Assembly: GCA_022448945.1 (NCBI GenBank)
Contig: JAKVCV010000019.1
Location: forward strand, 32,734-79,412
Length of the DNA stretch: 46,679 bases
Direction: 5' to 3'
From: Saprospiraceae bacterium
GTDB lineage: Bacteria > Bacteroidota > Bacteroidia > Chitinophagales > Saprospiraceae
Part shown: positions 32,660 to 42,085 of the stretch, in pieces
Layout of the letters: each line of letters begins with the position of its first letter
Numbering within the stretch: the stretch's first letter is position 1
Translations under genes and position numbers: made by a program
The notes under the pieces: model-generated
What the model saw: the letters and a program-made list of their open reading frames with translations, nothing else
Database searches by the model: none
Told to the model about the DNA's origin: nothing

Positions 32660-35600
32660 ATGGACTACTCATATATATCTAATGCGCATCCTTCATACAT
32701 CGAGCGGATGTATAATCAATTTAAAGAGGATCCTGAGTCAGTTGCAGACGGATGGAAGGAGTTTTTTGCAGGCTTTGAATATGCACTTAAAAGTAGTGAT
32801 AATATTGATTCCAGTGATGTTGTTGCTTCAGGATTTTCAGCAAAGGAACTAGCTGTTCTTTCCTTGATAAAGGCGTATAGAATGCGAGGGCATTTGAATT
32901 CCAAAACGAATCCAATTCGTAAACGAAAATTTAGATTTTCAAGTTTAGATCTTGGTTATTTTGGTTTGTCCACAGATGATTTGCATACCAGTTTTTTTGC
33001 AGGTAGTGAAATTGGTATGCCCAATGCAACATTAGAAGAAATAATTAATCGCCTGGAAGTCATTTATTGTGGACCCATAGGTTTTGAATTTGCTCATATA
33101 GATAATCAGGATAAATACCAATGGTTGTTGAAACGTATAGAATCCCTAAGCAAGGTTGGCGAATATGGTCATAGCTTAGAAAAAAAACGCCGTATTTTAG
33201 AAAAGCTAAATGGTGCGACTGGATTTGAGAATTTTTTGGGTAAAAAATATGTAGCACAAAAACGTTTCGGCCTTGAAGGTGGAGAATCAACTATTCATGC
33301 TTTGGATGGGATTATAAACAAAGCAGCAACACTTGAAGTTGAAGAAATTGTCATAGGAATGGCTCATAGGGGTCGTTTAAATGTCTTAGCGAATATTATG
33401 GGAAAAACATATGAATACATCTTTAGTGAATTTGAAGGTAATACACCTGACGATATATTTGGAGATGGAGATGTTAAATACCATTTGGGATTTTCTTCTC
33501 AGGTAAAAACCCCAGAAGGGTTTTTGGTCAACCTGAAACTTGTACCCAATCCATCACACTTGGAAGCAGTAAATCCTGTAGTTGAGGGTTTTGCACGGGC
33601 CAAAGCAGATGTGTTATATAATTCTGACTTTGATCGTATTATGCCTATATTGATTCATGGAGATGCTGCTGTTGCTGGGCAGGGAGTCGTTCATGAAGTT
33701 GTTCAAATGAGTCAATTGGAAGGGTATTATACAGGAGGAACAATACATTTTGTTATTAATAATCAAATTGGTTTTACAACAGACTTTGAAGATGGCCGCT
33801 CGTCAACATATTGTACAGGTGTAGCTGGGTTGGTGCAGGCGCCCGTATTTCATGTTAATGGTGATGATGCTGAGGCAGTTTTATTTGCTGCAGAATTGGC
33901 TGCTGAATATCGTCAGGAATTTAACAATGATGTTTTTATAGATATGGTATGTTATCGTAAACATGGCCACAATGAGGGTGATGACCCCAAATTTACACAA
34001 CCTCAATTTTATGATCTTATCAAAAAACATAAAAATCCGAGAACCATATATAGTGAAAAGTTAATTGCCTGTGGTGAAATTGAAGCTGATTTAGCAAGAC
34101 AAATGAATAAAGAATTTGATGCGCTTCTTCAGGATAAATTTTCTCAAGCTAAGGAAGAAACACCTGAATATGAATATCAAGAACCAGAATTGGCTTGGAA
34201 AAAACTAAAAACATATACTTCTGTAGAGGATTACCTTGATTCTCCTAAAACTGCTGTTAAAAAAGGTGTATTAACAAAGATTTTAAATACGCTACAACGT
34301 ACTCCTGAAGGTTTTACTCCTTTGCCAAAGTTTAAAAGATTATTAAAACGTTCTCAGGAGTTAATCGACAGAGAATTAGTAGATTGGTCAATGGCTGAAC
34401 ATTTAGCATATGGTACTCTTTTGTTAGAGGGTAGAGATGTGCGATTAACAGGTCAGGATGTAAAACGAGGGACTTTTTCTCACAGGAATGCTGTTCTTTA
34501 TGATGCTAAAACAAATAAACAATACAATAGGTTAAATCATCTTGCAAAGCAACAGGGGAAATTTAGGATACATAATTCTTTTTTATCAGAATTCGCTGTT
34601 CTAGGTTTTGAATTTGGTTATTCTCTTGCTAGTCCAGCACCATTGGTTATTTGGGAAGCACAGTTTGGTGATTTTGCAAATGGCGCACAGACCATTTTTG
34701 ATCAGTTCATAAGTTCTTCTGAAAGCAAGTGGCAGCGCATGACTGGGTTGGTAATGTTACTTCCACATGGTTACGAAGGACAAGGTCCTGAACATTCGAG
34801 CGCCAAACTTGAACGATATCTACAAAGTTGCGCAGAATTTAATATGACTGTTGCTAATGTTACTACACCAGCCAACTTTTTTCATCTTATTCGTCGTCAA
34901 CAAGTTCGCCCATTTCGTAAACCATTGATTGTGATGAGTCCAAAGAAATTATTGCGACCTAAAAATTTGAATCGGCCAAATGAAGAAGTTTTGTATAGAG
35001 AGTGTGTATCTTCTTTTCTTGATTTGACAAAAGGAGGCTTTCAGGAAGTTGTTGATGATCCCGATGTAAAAACGAGTAGAGATATCTCAAAGATTAAGCG
35101 TGTGCTTTTTTGCTCTGGTAAAATTTATTATGAGCTACTTGACAAAAAAGTTGCTGACAATAGAGACGATGTAGCTATTGTTCGCCTAGAACAATTATAT
35201 CCATTTCCTAAAAAGAAAGTTGATGATATTATTAAGAAATATGGTGATTCTGAGTGGTTTTGGGTACAGGAGGAACCTTCTAATATGGGCGCTTGGAGAT
35301 ATATTCTAGCATTTTACAAAAATTTTGATATTAAATTAGTTGCAAGAAAGTCGAGTGCTTCGCCTGCAACAGGTTTCAAAAAAGTACATGAGTCTCAACA
35401 AGAGAGTATTATTCAATTTTCATTCAGAGGGGTTGAAACTTTAAAGGGGCCTCCAGAAATGAATGCAAAGAGTAGAAAAGATAAAAAATTATCAAGGGAA
35501 AAAACAGATGATCTAACTGAGTTGAAAGGTTTGGATAGAAAGGATCTTGGCAAATTAAAAAAAGCAGGAATAACAACTTTTAGTCAATTGGCATCACTTT

Positions 35601-35698
35601 CAAGTCAGGAGGTTGCTGATTTGGATAAAATAATTCCTGAGTTTGGCGCCAAATTCAAAAGATTTGACTGGAGAACACAAGCAGATATTTTGAATTAA
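32660..35698 (+). CDS. sucA: 2-oxoglutarate dehydrogenase E1 component with C-terminal helix-hairpin-helix-like extension
   Basis: 1012 residues, longer than the usual 910-940. It decarboxylates 2-oxoglutarate with ThDP and passes the succinyl group to E2 (TCA cycle). The N-terminal E2-binding segment (SNAHPSYIERMYNQFKEDPE) is followed by GMAHRGRLNVLANI (233-246), HGDAAVAGQGVV (333-344) and NNQIGFTT (367-374), which form the ThDP/Mg site, then the pyrimidine and C-terminal domains with LLPHGYEGQGPEHSSAKLER-type motifs. The standard enzyme ends near GFKKVHESQQESIIQ (about 920). Residues 950-1012 add DDLTELKGLDRKDLGKLKKA and GITTFSQLASLSSQEVADLD, a helix-hairpin-helix-like module. E2 (sucB) is not adjacent. 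An SRPBCC gene follows by 24 bp. Confidence 0.95.
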   Translation: MDYSYISNAHPSYIERMYNQFKEDPESVADGWKEFFAGFEYALKSSDNIDSSDVVASGFSAKELAVLSLIKAYRMRGHLNSKTNPIRKRKFRFSSLDLGYFGLSTDDLHTSFFAGSEIGMPNATLEEIINRLEVIYCGPIGFEFAHIDNQDKYQWLLKRIESLSKVGEYGHSLEKKRRILEKLNGATGFENFLGKKYVAQKRFGLEGGESTIHALDGIINKAATLEVEEIVIGMAHRGRLNVLANIMGKTYEYIFSEFEGNTPDDIFGDGDVKYHLGFSSQVKTPEGFLVNLKLVPNPSHLEAVNPVVEGFARAKADVLYNSDFDRIMPILIHGDAAVAGQGVVHEVVQMSQLEGYYTGGTIHFVINNQIGFTTDFEDGRSSTYCTGVAGLVQAPVFHVNGDDAEAVLFAAELAAEYRQEFNNDVFIDMVCYRKHGHNEGDDPKFTQPQFYDLIKKHKNPRTIYSEKLIACGEIEADLARQMNKEFDALLQDKFSQAKEETPEYEYQEPELAWKKLKTYTSVEDYLDSPKTAVKKGVLTKILNTLQRTPEGFTPLPKFKRLLKRSQELIDRELVDWSMAEHLAYGTLLLEGRDVRLTGQDVKRGTFSHRNAVLYDAKTNKQYNRLNHLAKQQGKFRIHNSFLSEFAVLGFEFGYSLASPAPLVIWEAQFGDFANGAQTIFDQFISSSESKWQRMTGLVMLLPHGYEGQGPEHSSAKLERYLQSCAEFNMTVANVTTPANFFHLIRRQQVRPFRKPLIVMSPKKLLRPKNLNRPNEEVLYRECVSSFLDLTKGGFQEVVDDPDVKTSRDISKIKRVLFCSGKIYYELLDKKVADNRDDVAIVRLEQLYPFPKKKVDDIIKKYGDSEWFWVQEEPSNMGAWRYILAFYKNFDIKLVARKSSASPATGFKKVHESQQESIIQFSFRGVETLKGPPEMNAKSRKDKKLSREKTDDLTELKGLDRKDLGKLKKAGITTFSQLASLSSQEVADLDKIIPEFGAKFKRFDWRTQADILN

Positions 35699-35722
35699 TA
35701 CATTGAAAATCAAAATTATCTA

Positions 35723-36268
35723 ATGTCTGTAGCCTTTATATTATTAGTAGTACTTGGTTTTGCAATCTTGATTATTAGTCTTGTTGGGATGCTAATGCCT
35801 TCATCATGGATGTTTGAAAAAGCAGAATTAATTCATGCGTCACCTGCTCAGTTATTTCCTTTTATTAACTCTTTGGAAAAATGGTCGGAATGGACTGTTT
35901 GGGCTCAAACAAAAATAGTATCTGAACTAGATTTTGAATATAAAGACAAAAAGGAAGGTATAGGAGCTGTACAGATTTGGAAGAGTAACAAAATGAATGG
36001 TGTACTAACAATAACTCAAAGCGATTTAGACAAAGAAGTTAAATATCAATTTGACATTTCAGAAGGAAATTTAAATTTGTTAGGTACAATAGTTCTTGAT
36101 CAGGCTGATAGTGAATACACGCAAATAGCCTGGAGATGTAAATTGAAGAAACTAAATGACTTTAATCCGATAAGGCGCTTTCAGGCTTATTTTTTAAAGA
36201 ATTATTTTGATACCACTATAGAAGGGAGTATATTATCATTGAAGGAAATGTTTGAATGTCAACAATAG
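35723..36268 (+). CDS. SRPBCC family protein with N-terminal membrane anchor
   Basis: 181 residues. A single N-terminal membrane segment (about 4-24, AFILLVVLGFAILIISLVGML) precedes a START/polyketide-cyclase-like domain: AELIHASPAQLFPFINSLEKWSEWTVWA is the classic first strand plus helix of this fold, and the domain closes with a long C-terminal helix (RRFQAYFLKNYFDTTIEGSI). The fold binds hydrophobic ligands; the ligand is unknown. It starts 24 bp after sucA and is probably in the same transcript, without an obvious functional link. Confidence 0.8.
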   Translation: MSVAFILLVVLGFAILIISLVGMLMPSSWMFEKAELIHASPAQLFPFINSLEKWSEWTVWAQTKIVSELDFEYKDKKEGIGAVQIWKSNKMNGVLTITQSDLDKEVKYQFDISEGNLNLLGTIVLDQADSEYTQIAWRCKLKKLNDFNPIRRFQAYFLKNYFDTTIEGSILSLKEMFECQQ

Positions 36269-36364
36269 ATTTTGATCGCTATTAATATTTTTTTACTTTT
36301 CTTTGAATCAATATATAATTCGGTATAGTTATTTTATTATGAAGATTAATATTTAGAATCATTT

Positions 36365-37453
36365 ATGGATAACAATAATTTTGTAGTTATTATGGCTGGA
36401 GGGATTGGCAGCCGTTTTTGGCCCAGCAGCCGCAAAAAAAAGCCAAAACAATTTTTGGATATTTTAGGTCTTGGAAAATCATTTTTGCAATTGACCTTTG
36501 AGCGATTTGCTGAGGTTTGTCCAGCGAGCAATATTTTTATTGTTACAAATTTAGAGTACAAAAAGATCATTCAGGAACAATTACCTGTTCTTACTGATAA
36601 TCAAATTTTGACTGAACCTTCCAGAAATGATACCGCCCCCTGTATTACATATGCCGCAATGAAAATTCGGAAAATCAACCCAAATGCAAATTTTGTGGTT
36701 GCACCATCTGATCATATTATTCTTAAGGAAGATAGGTTTGTAAAGCGAATTAAAGAAGGACTTGATTTTGTTAAAAATAATGAAGCATTGCTAACCCTTG
36801 GGATACAGCCTCAAAACCCCAATACTGGTTATGGATATATTCATTTTGATAAAAAAAGTGTTCCCCCTTTTTTTAAAGTTCAAAAATTTACTGAAAAACC
36901 TAACATTGAAAAAGCTGAAAAGTTTGTTGCTAGTGGCGAATACCTATGGAATGCAGGCATTTTTGTATGGAATGTTAATACATTATTAAATGCGATAAAA
37001 ACACATGCAGAAGATGTTTATAAAATTCTAGATAAAGGAGAAGATAGTTGGTGCACAAGTAATGAACAAGCTTTTCTTAATGAATATTATCCAACAACGC
37101 CAAGCATTTCCATTGATTATGCTATTATGGAGAAGGCAGATAATATATATACCATTCCAGCAGATATAGGGTGGTCAGATTTGGGTACATGGGGCGCTTT
37201 GCATCAGCAATTTGATAAAGATGAAAACAATAATGCTATCAGTAGCCCTACACCTAAATTAGTTCAGACTGTTAATACAAACAATTGTATGTTAAGGACT
37301 TCAAAAGATAAATTAGTTGTGATTAAAGATTTAGAAGATTATATAGTGGTTGATGAAGAAAATGTCCTCCTAATTTACCCCAAAGATAAAGAACAGGAAA
37401 TTAAACAGGTTTCTAAAGAATTGGCTGCACAGTTTGGAGATCAATATTTATAG
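36365..37453 (+). CDS. manC: Mannose-1-phosphate guanylyltransferase
   Basis: 362 residues. It makes GDP-mannose from mannose-1-phosphate and GTP for glycan synthesis. The nucleotidyltransferase signature GGIGSRFWPSSR (12-23) with KPKQF (26-30), the catalytic-region PSDH motif (VVAPSDHII), FTEKPN, YLWNAGIFVWN and the IGWSDLGTWGAL stretch are all canonical. The length fits the single-domain form without the C-terminal isomerase half. GDP-mannose would feed surface polysaccharides such as the cluster at 7782-14030, though it is far from it. Confidence 0.92.
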   Translation: MDNNNFVVIMAGGIGSRFWPSSRKKKPKQFLDILGLGKSFLQLTFERFAEVCPASNIFIVTNLEYKKIIQEQLPVLTDNQILTEPSRNDTAPCITYAAMKIRKINPNANFVVAPSDHIILKEDRFVKRIKEGLDFVKNNEALLTLGIQPQNPNTGYGYIHFDKKSVPPFFKVQKFTEKPNIEKAEKFVASGEYLWNAGIFVWNVNTLLNAIKTHAEDVYKILDKGEDSWCTSNEQAFLNEYYPTTPSISIDYAIMEKADNIYTIPADIGWSDLGTWGALHQQFDKDENNNAISSPTPKLVQTVNTNNCMLRTSKDKLVVIKDLEDYIVVDEENVLLIYPKDKEQEIKQVSKELAAQFGDQYL

Positions 37454-37477
37454 TTTTATTGTTAATTAAATAAAAAA

Positions 37478-38227
37478 CTATTTTACTGGGAAATTATATT
37501 TAATATCCATTAGAAAAAGTCCTTTAGCGGGAGCAGAGAACGCATTTTTTAGAATTCTTTTTGACTCTAAAGCGGTTTCGACTTCTTCTATCATAAGATT
37601 ACCTTTTCCAACATTCAAACACATACCGACAATTAATCTAACCATGCCTCTTAGAAACCTGTCTGCTGTAATATTATATACCAATTGTTGCTTTTCTTGT
37701 AAGTACGTCCACTCGGATTTCCTTAAGTCGCATAGTTTAGTTTTAGTGTCCGTTCGGCTTTTACAAAAGGTAGTAAAATCTTTATATTTAAGTAAAAGCT
37801 TTGCTGCTGTTTTCATTTTATTTAAGTCAAGTTGTTTGGCATATGTACAAAAAAAAGCAGTTTCTTTTCTAAATGGGTTTCTTTTAAGGTCTATAATATA
37901 TTGATAGCTTCTCGATCGAGCATCATAACGTGCATGTGCTTCCTTATCAACTAGTATTATATTATAGAAAACTATATCTTTCCCAATTATGCAATTTAGT
38001 TTGAAAATAAAATTGTTGGTTAAGGTTTGGGAAGTATCAAAGTGTATATAAAACTGAAGAGCATGCACTCCAGAATCTGTTCGGCCACAGCCTACTATTT
38101 TGGTTGGAGTCTGCAATAAAGTTGATAGAGCATCTTCAATTGCAGATTGAATAGTTGATTGATTGGCTTGTTCTTGATAGCCACAATATCGACTTCCATT
38201 AAAGGCCAATTCTAAAAAATATCTCAT
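37478..38227 (-). CDS. truA: tRNA pseudouridine(38-40) synthase
   Basis: 249 residues, normal for TruA. The catalytic Asp51 is in GCGRTDSGVHA (47-57), the N-terminus MRYFLELAFNGSRYCGYQEQ is typical, and FLRGMVRLIVGMCLNVGKG is the usual C-terminal motif. It modifies uridines 38-40 of tRNA anticodon stems. It is convergent with manC, with 24 bp between stops. Confidence 0.96.
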   Translation of the reverse strand: MRYFLELAFNGSRYCGYQEQANQSTIQSAIEDALSTLLQTPTKIVGCGRTDSGVHALQFYIHFDTSQTLTNNFIFKLNCIIGKDIVFYNIILVDKEAHARYDARSRSYQYIIDLKRNPFRKETAFFCTYAKQLDLNKMKTAAKLLLKYKDFTTFCKSRTDTKTKLCDLRKSEWTYLQEKQQLVYNITADRFLRGMVRLIVGMCLNVGKGNLMIEEVETALESKRILKNAFSAPAKGLFLMDIKYNFPVK

Positions 38228-38326
38228 TTTGTTTAATTCTATAAGTGCCTTTTTTGATGTTTAAACGCTAATAATAATCTTCCTAAAAACAAGAATAATG
38301 AAAATAAGACTTAAGATGACTTAGAT

Positions 38327-40453
38327 TTAGGTAGAATCATTTGGTGTAGTGAGCATTATATTTTTTCTCAATTGAGACAATTCTTTTTTTAGAAAGCTAA
38401 GTACAAGATCTACTTTTTTAATCAATTTAATAATTGCAAATTCTAAGGTATCTGGTATTTCAGGTAGTTTCAATGATTTTTCAATTTCATTAATTTGTTT
38501 TGTTAGATCCTGAATTGAAATTACACCAATTGATGATTTGATTTGATGTGTAATTGCAAATATTTGTTCAAATTCATTTTTTTGGTAACATTTCTGAAGG
38601 TTTTTTAACATAGCAGGTGTTTCATCAATAAAAACCTGAAGTAGTTTAATCAATGTTTTTGGATTGTTATTTGCCATTGTCTTTAAATCAGATAAGTCAT
38701 AAAGTTTATTTGTTCTTGTTCTTAAAGAGGGGGTAGGAATGATGTTACTTGTTTCTACTTTTTTAAATTTTGATTTAAAAATGGGTAGTAGGTATGCTAT
38801 TTTGTTAATTAAATCCTGTTCTTCGAATGGTTTGGTAATATAGTCATTCATTCCTGCATCGAAACATTTATTGCTATCTCCCCGAATAGCATTTGCAGTT
38901 AGCGCGATAATAGGAACTTTAGATTTTACTTCTTTTCTAATCATTCGACTTGCAGTTAGACCATCCATGATGGGCATTTGAACATCCATCAGTACTAAGT
39001 CAAAATTGTTGTTTTTAACTTTTTCGACTGCTATTTCCCCGTTTTCAGCAATTTCTACTATTGCATTATATTTTTCAAGTATTGCTAAAGCTAAAAAACG
39101 ATTGATCTCATTATCTTCTACCAGTAATATTTTAGCATTCTTTAGATCGTCAATGGTTGGTTTTTGAGCATTTAAATCTATAGCTTTTAATTCTTTAGGA
39201 ATGTCAAAATCGATTTCGAAAAAAAATGAAGAACCTAGGTTTTTTTTACTTTCAACCCAGATTTTACCTCCATATAAACCTACAATTTCTTTGGCAATTG
39301 ACAAGCCAAGTCCTGAGCCACCAAACTCTCTGGTTGTGCTATCATCTTCTTGTTGGAAACTTTGGAATATAAGGTTTTGTTTTTCTTCTTTTATCCCAAC
39401 GCCAGAGTCTGCAACTTTAAATTGGAGCCTATAGCGTTTATTAACAATGCCAACTAATTTGCAGGAAAAGTGTATTTTCCCTGTGTGTGTGAATTTGATG
39501 GCATTGCTTAATAAATTAAGAATTACCTGACCCAACCGGAGTTGGTCTCCCATTATAAAGGTTGGCACATCTTCACCAATACTATATTTTAAATCTAGGC
39601 CTTTCTCACTGGCTTTAAATTTGAAAGAATGGTAGGCTTTTTTGAAAACATCTATAGGGTTAATTGGAATGTTTTCTAATTTGTAACTCTCAGATTCTAA
39701 ACGTGAGAAATCTAAAATATCGTCTAATAATCCTAAGAGGTTTTTAGAGGCAATCGTTAAGGTTTTACTATAAGCACCTTGTTTTTCAGATAAATTAGTA
39801 TCAGCTAGTAAATTTGTCATTCCAAGAATTGCATTCATAGGAGTCCGGATTTCATGACTCATCTTAGCTAGAAAATCTTGTTTTATTTTTTTTGCACGTT
39901 TTGTATCATCGAGTGCTTTCGTAAGATTTTTATTATTCTCTTCCTGTTCATTTTTTAAAGTAATATTATTGAAAACAACTCCAGCAAGGTTACATACAAA
40001 GGACAACAGGGCTATATGTTGTTTTGAAAATTGGTCTACCTTGGTGCTAGCCATTCCAAAGGCACCTACCGCTTTATCCAGGCTCATTATAGGTAGCCAT
40101 ACTCTTGAACGAACTACAAAACTGCGTTCGCTGTCTTTAGATTTTCCTCCTTTTTCTTTTTGGGTATCGGAAATGAGTAAAACTTCCTTGTTAAGGAAAA
40201 CCCAACCGGGATGTCTATTCATAGCCGTTTTTTCAGCAGTCCTTTTTTCGGATTCACTTAACCCCTTTGCATGATACAATTTTAGTTTTCCAGTTTCCTG
40301 GTCGACCAGATAAAATCCATTGTATTCGACTTCAACTATAGAATCGACAATGCGATTTACAGATTCTGCAAGCGTTTGTAGATCAGTAATAGATGATAAT
40401 GTAGAGGCTATAACACCTAGATTTGATACTAATTCTATGTTCGTATTATCCAT
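38327..40453 (-). CDS. Cytoplasmic hybrid histidine kinase: GAF-HisKA-HATPase-REC-HPt
   Basis: 708 residues, no membrane segment. The GAF-like sensor is about 20-165 (FYLVDQETGKLKLYHAKGLS, WLPIMSLDKAVGAFGM). A short coiled coil precedes HisKA with His200 in KMSHEIRTPMNAILGM. The HATPase has the N box LLSNAIKFTHTGK (314-326), G1 DSGVGI and G2 GGSGLGLSIAKE (378-389). The receiver (about 440-555) has phospho-acceptor Asp490 in LVLMDVQMPIMDG, plus Thr519 and Lys541. The HPt domain (about 585-695) has His636 in THQIKSS. All four phosphorelay residues are present, so a complete internal relay is possible, and the final output regulator is not in the window. TATTTTTG on the minus strand at 40487-40494 may be its promoter element. 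Confidence 0.92.
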   Translation of the reverse strand: MDNTNIELVSNLGVIASTLSSITDLQTLAESVNRIVDSIVEVEYNGFYLVDQETGKLKLYHAKGLSESEKRTAEKTAMNRHPGWVFLNKEVLLISDTQKEKGGKSKDSERSFVVRSRVWLPIMSLDKAVGAFGMASTKVDQFSKQHIALLSFVCNLAGVVFNNITLKNEQEENNKNLTKALDDTKRAKKIKQDFLAKMSHEIRTPMNAILGMTNLLADTNLSEKQGAYSKTLTIASKNLLGLLDDILDFSRLESESYKLENIPINPIDVFKKAYHSFKFKASEKGLDLKYSIGEDVPTFIMGDQLRLGQVILNLLSNAIKFTHTGKIHFSCKLVGIVNKRYRLQFKVADSGVGIKEEKQNLIFQSFQQEDDSTTREFGGSGLGLSIAKEIVGLYGGKIWVESKKNLGSSFFFEIDFDIPKELKAIDLNAQKPTIDDLKNAKILLVEDNEINRFLALAILEKYNAIVEIAENGEIAVEKVKNNNFDLVLMDVQMPIMDGLTASRMIRKEVKSKVPIIALTANAIRGDSNKCFDAGMNDYITKPFEEQDLINKIAYLLPIFKSKFKKVETSNIIPTPSLRTRTNKLYDLSDLKTMANNNPKTLIKLLQVFIDETPAMLKNLQKCYQKNEFEQIFAITHQIKSSIGVISIQDLTKQINEIEKSLKLPEIPDTLEFAIIKLIKKVDLVLSFLKKELSQLRKNIMLTTPNDST

Positions 40454-40546
40454 CGATCAGGGAATATTAATGGTCGAAATTGTAATCAAAAATATAATTA
40501 TACTTGTGAAATTATTACTCAAACAAGTATTTTAAGGATTGTAAAT

Positions 40547-40966
40547 TTATAATATATCTAGCGCAGCTTTTGCACAGGATTCATCTTGAGAATAATGAGC
40601 ACCTGATACTCCAACGGCTCCTACTAATTGATTTTCAATCATAATAGGAGCGCCTCCTCCTAAAAGCATGAAATCATGTATGTTCTGGACTCCATTATTT
40701 AAAATTGGGTCATCTTTAATGAAATTATGCCATGCTTCTCCAGTAGGCATGCCAAATCCAACAGCGGTAATAGCTTTTTTTCTAGAAATATCAGTTGCGA
40801 TAAGTGGTGCATTATCCATTCTAATAAAATATTTAAGATTGCCGCTAGAATCAACAATAGTCAATGCAATTGTAATCCCTATTTCTTTAGCTTTAGCAAT
40901 AGCTGCATCTCCCATTTTTTGACATGATTCTAGATTTATTGAAGAAGAAGAGAAAGTTTTAGACAT
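40547..40966 (-). CDS. GlcG/HbpS family protein (DUF336)
   Basis: 139 residues covering the whole PF03928 domain: AIAKAKEIGITIALTIVDSSGNLKYFIRMDNAP, then DISRKKAITAVGFGMPTG, LLGGGAPIMIENQLVGAVGVSG and ESCAKAALDIL at the end (segments listed in order). Relatives bind haem or cobalamin or act in glycolate/diol operons; the actual role here is unknown. It is a small cytoplasmic protein and appears to be a single gene, about 90 bp upstream of the hybrid kinase and on the same strand. Confidence 0.82.
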   Translation of the reverse strand: MSKTFSSSSINLESCQKMGDAAIAKAKEIGITIALTIVDSSGNLKYFIRMDNAPLIATDISRKKAITAVGFGMPTGEAWHNFIKDDPILNNGVQNIHDFMLLGGGAPIMIENQLVGAVGVSGAHYSQDESCAKAALDIL

Positions 40967-41129
40967 CTATTTATTTATTTTAAATTATTAATAAACCCTC
41001 AAAAATAAAAGTTGAAAGAGGGGGGTTAGTTGCAAACCAAAAGGTAAGGAAAAACACTATATCTACCAAATTATTATCATTCATATTTATGAAAGAAAAT
41101 ACTTGGAAAAATGCATTAGGTTTTTGCAG

Positions 41130-41891
41130 TTATAATGTGCCAATATAAGTGTTAAGGTTCCACGTCATTAGTTTCTTCTGAGTTAAATCTCCCCATGCTG
41201 ACTTAAGTTCATCTTCAAATAGGAAAAGGGGAGATTGATTGTGGATTGTAAGATATTTTTGAGAAGCAGACCAAGACAAAATGTAATCTACTAAATCAGA
41301 AAATTGATACAACTTTTGAGTTATAAATATTGGGCTTTCAATTTTTTTAAATGGGAAATCTAAATTGCTATATGCTGAAAAAGCCATATTGATGTTGTCC
41401 GAGTAATATGGTTTCAGGTGTTTATTAATAATAGAATCTAAAGTTGAATCCATTGATTTATTAATATTTTTCCCAGTATATCCCCATATTGCAATCGTTC
41501 CATTAGGTTTAAGAACCCTTCGGGCTTCCTCGTAAAATAATTTCTGGTCCATCCAGTGTATTGCTGAGGCAACTGTTATCAAATCAACAGAATTGTTTTC
41601 TAAGTGAGGATTGAGTTCATTGGTCTGTAAATAAGTAATGTTTTCTTTGTAAACAGCTTTTTTTAACTGACTTTCACTTGCATCTGTTGCAATTACATTA
41701 TTAAAATATTTTGCCAAGGTTTTGGCGGCCTGACCATTTCCTGTTGCACAGTCCCAAGCTAAATTATTATCATGAATCACAGTTGCTAAAAAATCAAAAA
41801 TCTCTATGCCGTAGTCAGGACGGGATTTAAGATATTTATTAGGACATGCTGAATATTCATTGTTTTTTACTTTTATAGGCTGGTCGTACAT
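41130..41891 (-). CDS. SAM-dependent methyltransferase (type 11, trans-aconitate-methyltransferase-like)
   Basis: 253 residues. It opens with YLKSRPDYGIEIFDFL, motif I region AWDCATGNGQAAKTLAKYF (about 45-63), NVIATDASESQLKKA, SVDLITVASAIHWMDQKLFYEEARRVLKPNG and AIWGYTG. The CATGNGQ/AIHWMD combination is typical of the family related to yeast TMT1/CRG1 methyltransferases. The substrate is unknown; a small molecule is likely. It is a single gene, with no neighbours that explain it. Confidence 0.8.
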   Translation of the reverse strand: MYDQPIKVKNNEYSACPNKYLKSRPDYGIEIFDFLATVIHDNNLAWDCATGNGQAAKTLAKYFNNVIATDASESQLKKAVYKENITYLQTNELNPHLENNSVDLITVASAIHWMDQKLFYEEARRVLKPNGTIAIWGYTGKNINKSMDSTLDSIINKHLKPYYSDNINMAFSAYSNLDFPFKKIESPIFITQKLYQFSDLVDYILSWSASQKYLTIHNQSPLFLFEDELKSAWGDLTQKKLMTWNLNTYIGTL

Positions 41892-42085
41892 GTTGAATTA
41901 GACAAAGGATATAAAACCTTCTGGATTTATGGGAATAAAAAAAGAATACGGGTTTATTTGTCGTTAGTTCAAATGGGCTCGTAACACTTTAACGTCAGCA
42001 ATGAATAAAAGTTCAATAAAATGTAAAAAAAGTTGTAAGAGTTTACCTTTTGGTTATTTACGTTTCAAAAACTAAATGTCAAGTC

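Noticed and set aside
37450-37481. ATAGTTTT...AAAACTAT inverted repeat between manC and truA as a terminator
   Set aside because: The arms are almost purely A/T, the loop is 16 nt and it overlaps the truA stop; too weak to call.
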